Source: Marinosulfonomonas sp. (GTDB taxonomy: Bacteria > Pseudomonadota > Alphaproteobacteria > Rhodobacterales > Rhodobacteraceae). Taken from it: a DNA stretch of 5,470 bases. Both the position numbers and the translations under genes were made by a program. The notes under the pieces were generated by a model. That model was not told where the DNA came from. It made no database searches and was given only the letters and a program-made list of their open reading frames with translations. Location: contig JAFLKA010000298.1 in the NCBI GenBank assembly GCA_022712735.1, positions 1 through 5,470 on the forward strand. Direction: 5' to 3'. How positions within the stretch are numbered: the first letter of the stretch is position 1; each line of letters starts with the position of its first letter. This document shows positions 1-5,470 of this stretch, piece by piece.

Positions 1-989
1 TCCAGCAAATCCAGCTTGTTCCAGACCTCGATCATTGGCGCATCTTCCGCCATGCCCAACTGCTCCAGAATGCTGGCCACATTGCGGGCTTGCTCATGCG
101 TGTTGGCGTGCGAAATGTCGCGCACATGGATCACCAGATCGGCGTCCAGCACCTCTTCCAGTGTGGCGCGGAATGCGGCGACCAACTGGGTCGGCAGTTC
201 CGATATAAAACCCACGGTGTCGGACAGGATAATTTCCTGCCCCGATGGCAGCTCGACACTGCGCATGGTCGGATCCAGCGTGGCGAACAGCATATCCTTG
301 GCCAATACCTTGGCGCCCGTCAAACGGTTGAACAGGGTCGATTTACCCGCGTTGGTATAGCCAACCAGCGCCACCACCGGAAACGGCACTTTTTTACGTG
401 ACGCACGGTGCAGCTCGCGGGTATTGACCACCTTGCCCAGCTGGCGTTTCAGCCGCGTGATCGCATCGTCAATGGCGCGTCTGTCAGACTCGATCTGGGT
501 CTCGCCAGGGCCACCGACAAAGCCAAGACCACCGCGTTGGCGCTCAAGGTGGGTCCAGGCCCGCACCAGACGGGTGCGCTGGTAGGAAAGCGCCGCCATT
601 TCGACCTGAAGCACCCCTTCACGGGTACGGGCACGATCCGAGAAGATTTCAAGGATCAGGCCGGTGCGATCAAGGATCTTCAGCCCCCACTCTTCTTCCA
701 GATTGCGCTGCTGCACCGGAGATAGCGCGCCATCAATCAACACCAGCTCGATTTCCTCGGCGACAAAGATCGCCTTTAGTTCGGCAATCTTGCCCTTGCC
801 AAACAACACCCCTGCCTTAACAGCCCGCAATTGCACGATGTCGGCCCCGACGACCTCCATTTCGGGCATGGCTTTGGCCAAGGCCACAGCCTCGGCCAGC
901 GCCGGAACCGGATCACGGCGCGCATTTTCGAATTTCAGTTCGGGATGCAGAACCCATGCGCGGGTGTTGCGCGGGGGATCAATTTCCAT
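1..989 (-). CDS. hflX: GTPase HflX (3' end cut by window edge)
   Basis: Ribosome-associated GTPase of the HflX/Obg-related class; family members bind the 50S subunit and can split or rescue stalled ribosomes. The frame stays open from an ATG at 989 to the left edge, giving 329 complete codons; full-length relatives are roughly 420-450 residues, so the C-terminal part is missing. The N-terminal HflX domain (about 25-195) holds the glycine-rich LFGKGK (62-67) and the signature GPGETQIE (160-167). The G domain follows: G1 GYTNAGKST (210-218), switch-I region FATLDPT (235-241), G3 DTVG (257-260) and G4 NKLD (324-327), all intact. The start was chosen because it lies 6 bp after the hfq stop and begins MEIDPPRNTRAWVLHPE, leading straight into conserved sequence. 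The ribosome binding site is weak: GAAGAAG inside the last hfq codons, 11 nt before ATG. Co-transcription and translational coupling with hfq are inferred. Identification is very secure. Confidence 0.96.
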   Translation of the reverse strand, partial: MEIDPPRNTRAWVLHPELKFENARRDPVPALAEAVALAKAMPEMEVVGADIVQLRAVKAGVLFGKGKIAELKAIFVAEEIELVLIDGALSPVQQRNLEEEWGLKILDRTGLILEIFSDRARTREGVLQVEMAALSYQRTRLVRAWTHLERQRGGLGFVGGPGETQIESDRRAIDDAITRLKRQLGKVVNTRELHRASRKKVPFPVVALVGYTNAGKSTLFNRLTGAKVLAKDMLFATLDPTMRSVELPSGQEIILSDTVGFISELPTQLVAAFRATLEEVLDADLVIHVRDISHANTHEQARNVASILEQLGMAEDAPMIEVWNKLDLL

Positions 990-995
990 ATCGGA

Positions 996-1232
996 TTATT
1001 CTTCTTCGCCGTCATATAGATTGATCGGCGCACCCGGCATGATGGTGGAAATTGCGTGTTTATATACCAGCTGAGCCTGACCGTCGCGGCGCAAAAGCAC
1101 GCAGAAATTATCAAACCAAGTGATAACACCCTGCAATTTCACCCCGTTGATCAGGAAAATTGTTACTGGAACTTTAGCCTTACGGACGTGATTCAAAAAC
1201 GCGTCCTGCAAATTTTGTCTGTCGGCAGCCAT
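996..1232 (-). CDS. hfq: RNA-binding chaperone Hfq
   Basis: Sm-like RNA chaperone that forms a hexameric ring and helps small RNAs pair with mRNAs in the cytoplasm. The 78-residue protein shows the whole Sm fold. An N-terminal helix ([14 protein letters not shown], 7-20) carries proximal-face Q9 and D10 and basic rim residues R17, K18 and K20. Sm1 is [20 protein letters not shown] (23-42), and Sm2 is YKHAIST (57-63), with the proximal uridine-pocket residues K58 and H59. Only about 12 residues follow the core, ending in an acidic DGEEE tail, far shorter than the roughly 102-residue E. coli protein but usual for alphaproteobacteria. Start: ATG at 1232 with AAGG 10 nt upstream, fitting the family N-terminus [14 protein letters not shown]. 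Its own 138-bp upstream region suggests an own promoter, and hflX follows after 6 bp. Nothing looks damaged. Confidence 0.98.
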   Translation of the reverse strand: MAADRQNLQDAFLNHVRKAKVPVTIFLINGVKLQGVITWFDNFCVLLRRDGQAQLVYKHAISTIMPGAPINLYDGEEE

Positions 1233-1331
1233 TGGTCTTTCGCCTTTTTATTGTGGTCTACCCCTGTCGGGCAATGAAACATGTTACTCAAACTATAACT
1301 ATGTCGTGGCTTTACAATAGATTCCAGCCCT
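1233..1331 (-). promoter_or_regulatory. Candidate hfq promoter and A-rich leader
   Basis: This upstream region of hfq is clearly richer in A+T than the surrounding genes. Reading on the minus strand, a TTGTAA (1317-1312) and a TATAGT (1297-1292) resemble -35 and -10 elements, but their 14-nt spacing is too short. A TATAGT with a 16-17 nt spacer would have only a poor -35 (TATTGT/CTATTG). I therefore support a promoter region here, not exact elements. Immediately before hfq, AATAAAAAGG (1252-1243) contains the AAGG ribosome binding site and three consecutive A-R-N triplets of the kind the Hfq distal face binds. That makes self-regulation possible but unproven. Confidence 0.35.
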
Positions 1332-1355
1332 AAAATCAGCCCGTTAGCCGATTTT
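1332..1355 (-). terminator. Terminator-like hairpin after trkH
   Basis: On the minus strand, AAAATCGGC (1355-1347) pairs with GCTGATTTT (1340-1332) across a 6-nt loop, giving a 9-bp stem with one G-U pair. It starts 16 nt after the trkH stop codon. The descending arm ends in TTTT but is followed by AGGG, and the stem has few G-C pairs, so as an intrinsic terminator it would be weak or partial. Its near symmetry would also make it work from the other strand, but no plus-strand gene runs into it. The position between trkH and hfq is where a transcript end would be expected. Confidence 0.45.
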
Positions 1356-1370
1356 CCGCCGATCTGTGCC

Positions 1371-2888
1371 CTAGGAGCGCCACAAGGCGGGGTTAAACAG
1401 GGCGATAATTGCCAGGGTTTCCAGCCGTCCCAGCACCATTGCTGCGGCTAGGATCATCTTGGCGACGCTGCCCAGACCGGCGTAGCTCTGGGCGTCTTGT
1501 GCGGCAACGGCGGCCAGCGGGCCGGTGGTGGACAGGGCCGAAATGGTGAACACCATTGCGCTTTCAAACGACAGGCCCGTCAGGGACAGCGCCAGCATCA
1601 CCAGCGCCACCGACATGCTGAACAGCATAAAGAATATCCACGATATTTGCGCCCCGAACCGGCGGATATGCCGAGCCTGCGTGCCCGCTCCACCGACGCT
1701 TGAGGGGTGCAGTAAGCGCTCCATCTCGCGGGTGCCGTGTTTATAGAGCGCATAAACCCGCATCAGTTTCACCCCGCCCGCCGTGGTCGCCACGCCGCCG
1801 CCAATGATCGACAGCCCCAGCAGGATCAGGCCCGAGGATTGCAGACCGGACCAGCCCCGCGCATCGGCCCAGTCAGCGGATTCAAACCCCGTGGTGGTCA
1901 GGAATGATAAAACGGTAAACGCCGCCCCCCAAAGGGCGCGTATGGCCGCGGCAAGATCGTTTTCCAGATCGATGTCATAGGCCCCGACCCAGTGGCGGGC
2001 AAACAGCAGCAGCGGCACCACGACCACCAGAAAGGTTCCCATGCGGAATTCAGGATCATAGCGCAGCTGGCGCAAGCCCCGCACTTGTTGATCATTGGAA
2101 AACATCAGCCGCGTGATGGCAAAGAACAGGAAGGCGAAAATGATCACTTCGCCCAACACACCGCTGCCGCTCGCCCCGACACCGCCAACCGGTGAAATAC
2201 CACTGGTGGCCATTGTCGACATCGCGTGGCTGACCGCCACCAGCGACGTGTCCCCCGCCAGCAGCAGCGCAATCCACAACACCAGCGTCAGCCCTGCGTA
2301 AACCGGAAACAGCATCGTCGCATAGCGCGTTAAGCGTTGCGAGGCGTTGGCAACATTGGTGATCTGGGAAAACTGGCTGCGTCCGGTATTGCCAGCGTCG
2401 GTCGATGTCACCTCGAAGCCGCCCAGATTAAGCGGCGCCAAAACCGCGATGGCCATCACCCAGACCAGAAATCCGCCCATCCAGCCCACCAGCGCCCGCC
2501 ACAGGTGCAACGCATCCGGCAAACGGTCCGGCACAAACAGGGTGGCGCCCGTGGTGGTCAGGCTGGAGACCATTTCAAAATAGGCATTCAGAAAACTGGT
2601 GTTGCGCAGCCCCTCGTAAAACGGCACCGCCAGCATGATCGGCAGCAAAGTGAATGCGCCCAGCAACGCCGTCAGGTGGCTGCGGGCAAGGTTAGTGCTG
2701 TGACCGGCGGCACTGGCCAGCCCGATCATCGCGGTCAGGATCAAAAACAGCGTAGCCCCATACAGAAACACCCGCGCCACATGCAGATCATTATCCAGCA
2801 GCGCATAGATCGCCGGAATATACATCGCCAGCGCGCCGATCCCCATCAGGATCACCAGAAACGGCATATTAAGGATGCGGGTCAGCAT
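1371..2888 (-). CDS. trkH: Trk-type potassium uptake channel subunit TrkH
   Basis: Inner-membrane pore of the Trk/Ktr K+ uptake family, working with the NAD-binding TrkA encoded just upstream. At 505 residues it is close to the usual 480-510. Two N-terminal helices (about 9-31 and 39-61) precede four M1-P-M2 repeats. The selectivity-filter segments are visible: SLTTTGAT (109-116), STMATSG (224-230), FLTTTGFES (329-337) and ALSTTG (451-456). Each keeps the filter glycine (G114, G230, G334, G456), as in K+-selective members. The glycine-rich loop of the third repeat, which gates the pore in the family, is GGGVATTAGGVKLMR (363-377) and departs from the common GGCAGST-GGG form. The C-terminus VLGRLETLAIIALFNPALWR is typical. 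Start ATG at 2888 is preceded by AGG 7 nt upstream, overlapping the trkA TAG; only 8 bp separate the genes. TrkH rather than KtrB is favoured by length and by full-length two-domain TrkA next door. Confidence 0.94.
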   Translation of the reverse strand: MLTRILNMPFLVILMGIGALAMYIPAIYALLDNDLHVARVFLYGATLFLILTAMIGLASAAGHSTNLARSHLTALLGAFTLLPIMLAVPFYEGLRNTSFLNAYFEMVSSLTTTGATLFVPDRLPDALHLWRALVGWMGGFLVWVMAIAVLAPLNLGGFEVTSTDAGNTGRSQFSQITNVANASQRLTRYATMLFPVYAGLTLVLWIALLLAGDTSLVAVSHAMSTMATSGISPVGGVGASGSGVLGEVIIFAFLFFAITRLMFSNDQQVRGLRQLRYDPEFRMGTFLVVVVPLLLFARHWVGAYDIDLENDLAAAIRALWGAAFTVLSFLTTTGFESADWADARGWSGLQSSGLILLGLSIIGGGVATTAGGVKLMRVYALYKHGTREMERLLHPSSVGGAGTQARHIRRFGAQISWIFFMLFSMSVALVMLALSLTGLSFESAMVFTISALSTTGPLAAVAAQDAQSYAGLGSVAKMILAAAMVLGRLETLAIIALFNPALWRS

Positions 2889-2911
2889 CTATCGACCTAG
2901 AAAAAGTCGAT
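2889..2911 (-). promoter_or_regulatory. trkH ribosome binding site within an inverted repeat
   Basis: A perfect 6-bp inverted repeat, ATCGAC (2911-2906) and GTCGAT (2896-2891) on the minus strand, encloses a 9-nt loop holding the end of trkA. The trkH ribosome binding site AGG (2898-2896) spans the loop and the descending arm, 7 nt before the trkH ATG. Ribosomes finishing trkA would open such a hairpin, so it could couple trkH translation to trkA. The stem is short and may be chance; the ribosome binding site itself is the firmer part of this entry. Confidence 0.45.
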
Positions 2912-4273
2912 GGAGACCTGCAACAGCCGCTCCACCTCGGGCACATCCGCAGCCATCGCGAACATGGCGATCACGTCGCCCTCGTTGATGCGGGTGGCAC
3001 CATTGGGGCGGATCACCTTGCCGTCCTGCATCATCGCGCCGACCAAAACGCCTTCGGGGAAATCCACATCGCTGATTTTCTGACCCGCGATCGGTGAGGT
3101 CGACATCACTTGCGCCTCGATCACCTCGGCCTCGGCGTTGCCGATTGAATAGACGCCGCGCACACGGCCATGGCGGATGTGGCGCAGGATGGACGAAACA
3201 GTGGTGGCGCGCGGGTTGATGTAGGCATCAATCCCCATTGGTTTCATCAACGGCACCAGTGACGGATCATTGATCAGGCAAATCGCCATCGGACAGCCTT
3301 CGGCCTTGGCCCGTACTGCTGCCAGAATGTTGGTTTTATCATCATCGGTGACGCACAGGATCGCGTCGGCGCGGGTGATGCCGGCTTCGGCCAGCAATTC
3401 GGCGCTTAACCCGTCGCCGTGCAGCACGATGGTTTTTTCCAGCGCATCGGCGGCAAATTCGGCGCGGGCGCGGTCCTGCTCAATCACCTTGGCGCGGACC
3501 CGTTCGGTGCGGGTTTCCAGCGCCTGGGCCACCGCCAGCCCGACATTGCCGCCGCCCAGAATAACGATGCGTTCCTGCTTGTTGCTGGTTTTGCCAAACA
3601 CTTCCAATGTGCGGGCCATGTCATGTGTGTGGGTAAAGATGTAAATCTCGTCGCCGACGAAAATCTGGTCACCTGATTCAGGTGCAAACAAGGTGCCCTC
3701 GCGCCGGATGCCAACCACAATCGCGCTAAGGGTGGAAAACAGATCGGTCAACTGGCGCAGCGGCGTGTTGACCACCGGGCAATCCTCCTCGATCAGGATG
3801 CCCAGCAGTTGTGATTTGCCCTCTAGGAAGCTTTCGGTGTCAAACGCGGCGGGGGCGGCAAGGCGCTGCAACGCGGCTTCGGCCACCTCGCGCTCAGGGC
3901 TGATCACTACATCAATCGGCATATGTTCACGCCGGTACAGATCGGAATAGATCGCGGTTAGATAGCTTTGGCTACGAAGGCGAGCAATTTTGCGCGGGAT
4001 TTCAAACACCGAGTGGGCCACCTGACAGGTGACCATATTCACCTCATCCGAATAGGTGGCGGCGATGATCATATCGGCATCACGTGCGCCTGCCCGTTCC
4101 AGCACATCGGGGTAGCTGGCAAAACCGGCAACCCCCTGCACATCCAGCGTGTCGGTGGCGCGGTGCACCAGTTCGGGGTTGTTATCAACCACCGTTACAT
4201 CGTTATTTTCACCCGACAGATGGCGGGCAATTTGCCAACCAACCTGCCCCGCCCCGCATATGATAACCTTCAT
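2897..4273 (-). CDS. trkA: Trk potassium uptake NAD-binding subunit TrkA
   Basis: Peripheral cytoplasmic subunit that binds nucleotides and gates the TrkH pore. The 458-residue protein equals the usual length (E. coli TrkA 458) and has the expected duplicated layout. RCK/TrkA-N 1 (about 1-125) has the dinucleotide-binding GAGQVG (7-12) and the acidic strand end VVD30. TrkA-C 1 spans about 145-226. RCK/TrkA-N 2 (about 235-352) has GGGNVG (240-245) and acidic E265 (VIEQD). TrkA-C 2 spans about 372-455. Both Rossmann motifs look intact. Start ATG at 4273 opens directly into the first beta strand (MKVIICGAGQVG) and has AAAGG 7 nt upstream. It follows ntrX by 48 bp and precedes trkH by 8 bp, so the two Trk subunits are almost certainly made from one message. 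Placement after ntrX is a recurring alphaproteobacterial arrangement; whether NtrX controls K+ uptake cannot be read from this sequence. Confidence 0.97.
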   Translation of the reverse strand: MKVIICGAGQVGWQIARHLSGENNDVTVVDNNPELVHRATDTLDVQGVAGFASYPDVLERAGARDADMIIAATYSDEVNMVTCQVAHSVFEIPRKIARLRSQSYLTAIYSDLYRREHMPIDVVISPEREVAEAALQRLAAPAAFDTESFLEGKSQLLGILIEEDCPVVNTPLRQLTDLFSTLSAIVVGIRREGTLFAPESGDQIFVGDEIYIFTHTHDMARTLEVFGKTSNKQERIVILGGGNVGLAVAQALETRTERVRAKVIEQDRARAEFAADALEKTIVLHGDGLSAELLAEAGITRADAILCVTDDDKTNILAAVRAKAEGCPMAICLINDPSLVPLMKPMGIDAYINPRATTVSSILRHIRHGRVRGVYSIGNAEAEVIEAQVMSTSPIAGQKISDVDFPEGVLVGAMMQDGKVIRPNGATRINEGDVIAMFAMAADVPEVERLLQVSIDFF

Positions 4274-4321
4274 GGTGCTGCCTTTTTGGGTCTTTGGATA
4301 TTATCCATGCCAGACGCGCCG
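4274..4321 (-). promoter_or_regulatory. ntrX-trkA spacer with 13-nt dyad and trkA ribosome binding site
   Basis: The 48-bp spacer holds a perfect dyad, TGGATA-T-TATCCA (4295-4307), and the trkA ribosome binding site AAAGG (4285-4281), 7 nt before ATG. On the minus strand, GATAAT inside the dyad resembles a -10 hexamer, and TTGACG in the last ntrX codons resembles a -35, but the 21-nt gap between them is too long for a standard promoter. There is no terminator-like stem with a T tract, so read-through from ntrX into trkA is the simplest reading. The dyad could be an operator or chance. Confidence 0.35.
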
Positions 4322-5470
4322 CTAATCGTCAATCTCGGGCTCGACGTGCGCCACCCGCGCGCCGCCTTTGCTCGAGGTAACAATCCCCAGCGATTTAAGC
4401 TTGCGATGCAAGGCTGACCGCTCCATCCCGACAAAACTGGCGGTGCGGCTGATGTTGCCACCAAAACGGTTGATCTGGGTCATCAGGTATTCGCGCTCGA
4501 ACAATTCGCGGGCTTCGCGCAGGGGCAATGTGGCTAGCCCTGACGACAACACAACCCGCCCCTCGGATTGCGAGGTGTCTTCGGGGGATGGCAATTCCTT
4601 GGCGGTGATCGAGCCGCTGTCGGCCCCCAATATCAGCACCCGTTCAACCACATTTTTCAACTGACGCACGTTTCCAGGCCATTGCATGGTCTGCATTAAC
4701 GCTTCGGCATCTTTGGACAGCACCCGCAACGGCAGCCCCTGAGTCTGGTTCAATTCCTCGATAAAATGGATTGCCAACAGTGGAATATCCTCGCGGCGCT
4801 CCTCAAGCGACGGCACAAGGATCGGCACCACATTCAGGCGGTGGAACAGCTCTTCGCGGAATCTACCTGCAGTAATCTCGTCAGATAGCATTCTGTTTGT
4901 GCTGGATATTACCCGAATGTCGACGCGCACCTTATCGCTGCCACCGACACGCTGGAACTGCTGGTCCACCAGCACCCGCAGAATTTTGGATTGCGTGCCC
5001 AGCGGCATATCTGCCACCTCGTCAAAATACAAAATACCGCCGTGGGCTTGCTCCAGAAGACCCGGCTCGATCCCGCGCTCGCTGCTTTCGCGGCCAAACA
5101 GAACCTCCTCCATCCGCTCGGGCTCGATCGAGGCCGAGTTGACCGATATGAACGGAGCGGATGCGCGGTTGGAATTGGCGTGGATATACCGCGCGGCCAC
5201 TTCTTTGCCCGCCCCCGCAGGCCCCGTCAGCATCACGCGGCCATTGGAATTGGTCACCTTGTCCAGATTGGATTTCAGTGCTTTGAAGGATGCACTATCG
5301 CCCAGCATTTCGGCAGATGTCGCATCGCCACGGCGCAATTCGCTGTTTTCCTGCCGCAGGCGCGATGTTTCCATTGCGCGGGCCACGACCACCATCAATT
5401 GGTCAATATTAAACGGCTTTTCGATGAAATCATACGCGCCCTGTTTGATCGCGGCCACAGCAATTTCGAT
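4322..5470 (-). CDS. ntrX: Response regulator NtrX, AAA+ and DNA-binding part (5' end cut by window edge)
   Basis: Response regulator of the NtrY-NtrX two-component system, linked in alphaproteobacteria to nitrogen, redox and envelope control. The visible 382 residues begin inside the receiver domain; the phosphorylated aspartate is outside. Numbering from the edge: receiver end AIKQGAYDFIEKPF (7-20) with conserved K18, then a helical linker (about 22-48). The AAA+ domain has Walker A GPAGAGKE (83-90), Walker B GILYFDE (145-151), sensor I STNR (190-193), arginine-finger candidates R205 and R211 (FREELFHRL) and sensor II PGNVRQL (265-271). A Fis-type helix-turn-helix lies at about 319-364. The canonical GAFTGA sigma-54 contact loop is absent: after LFGRE (124-128) the chain goes SSERGIEPGLLEQAHGG. 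NtrX is preferred over NtrC because of this loop, the C-terminus and the trkA-hfq neighbours; NtrC is the main alternative. The frame is open to the right edge, so a GTG at 5458 is internal, not a start. Confidence 0.93.
   Translation of the reverse strand: MEIAVAAIKQGAYDFIEKPFNIDQLMVVVARAMETSRLRQENSELRRGDATSAEMLGDSASFKALKSNLDKVTNSNGRVMLTGPAGAGKEVAARYIHANSNRASAPFISVNSASIEPERMEEVLFGRESSERGIEPGLLEQAHGGILYFDEVADMPLGTQSKILRVLVDQQFQRVGGSDKVRVDIRVISSTNRMLSDEITAGRFREELFHRLNVVPILVPSLEERREDIPLLAIHFIEELNQTQGLPLRVLSKDAEALMQTMQWPGNVRQLKNVVERVLILGADSGSITAKELPSPEDTSQSEGRVVLSSGLATLPLREARELFEREYLMTQINRFGGNISRTASFVGMERSALHRKLKSLGIVTSSKGGARVAHVEPEIDD

Noticed and set aside
16..725. Several plus-strand frames of about 100 codons opposite hflX
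   Set aside because: The minus strand here encodes an uninterrupted HflX with all GTPase motifs, so the opposite frames are shadows.
1278..1285. AACATGTT palindrome upstream of hfq
   Set aside because: An 8-bp self-complementary word without longer arms is expected often by chance, and it matches no operator I can name.
2337..2900. Plus-strand open frame of 187 codons opposite trkH
   Set aside because: It lies wholly antisense to the well-supported trkH, has a composition rich in Gln, His and Arg without domains or hydrophobic core pattern, and is explained by G+C-rich codon bias opening the complementary frames.
3968..4417. Plus-strand open frame of 149 codons opposite the trkA start and ntrX end
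   Set aside because: It spans two convincing minus-strand genes and their spacer, shows no recognisable family, and looks like a shadow frame.
5456..5458. GTG as a possible ntrX start
   Set aside because: The frame remains open to the right edge and encodes receiver-domain sequence (IEIAVAAIKQGAYDF), so this GTG is an internal valine codon.
1..5470. tRNA, rRNA, CRISPR array, insertion sequence or attachment site
   Set aside because: Coding genes fill almost all of the window, and the short gaps contain no cloverleaf, regular direct repeats, transposase or terminal inverted repeats.

Overview
The window looks like a conserved chromosomal housekeeping locus of an alphaproteobacterium, most likely of the Rhodobacteraceae (Roseobacter/Rhodobacter group). 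The reasons are the G+C-rich, C/G-ending codons, an Hfq protein of the typical rhodobacteral form, and the gene order ntrX-trkA-trkH-hfq-hflX. That order matches the region downstream of ntrB-ntrC-ntrY in many alphaproteobacteria. The taxonomic call is an inference from recalled family sequences, not from a search.

All five genes lie on the minus strand and are transcribed from high to low coordinates. From the right edge: the C-terminal part of ntrX (5470-4322, 5' end outside the window); a 48-bp spacer with a small dyad; trkA (4273-2897); an 8-bp spacer; trkH (2888-1371); a 138-bp intergenic region with a terminator-like hairpin and an AT-rich candidate promoter and leader; hfq (1232-996); a 6-bp spacer; and hflX (989 to the left edge, 3' end outside the window). 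I see no credible plus-strand gene, RNA gene, mobile element, CRISPR array or repeat family. The long plus-strand reading frames are shadows of the minus-strand genes.

Functionally, ntrX encodes a response regulator with an AAA+ central domain. trkA and trkH encode the cytoplasmic NAD-binding gating subunit and the membrane pore of a Trk-type K+ uptake system. hfq encodes the RNA chaperone and hflX a ribosome-associated GTPase. The spacing suggests two transcription segments: ntrX-trkA-trkH (continuing from upstream ntrY) and hfq-hflX, with a partial break in between.

No undescribed system is evident. The points most worth a second look are the missing GAFTGA loop in NtrX, an inverted repeat over the trkA stop/trkH start, a divergent third-repeat loop in TrkH, an A-rich hfq leader that could be an Hfq self-binding site, and hfq and hflX sharing one reading frame separated by TAA plus two codons.
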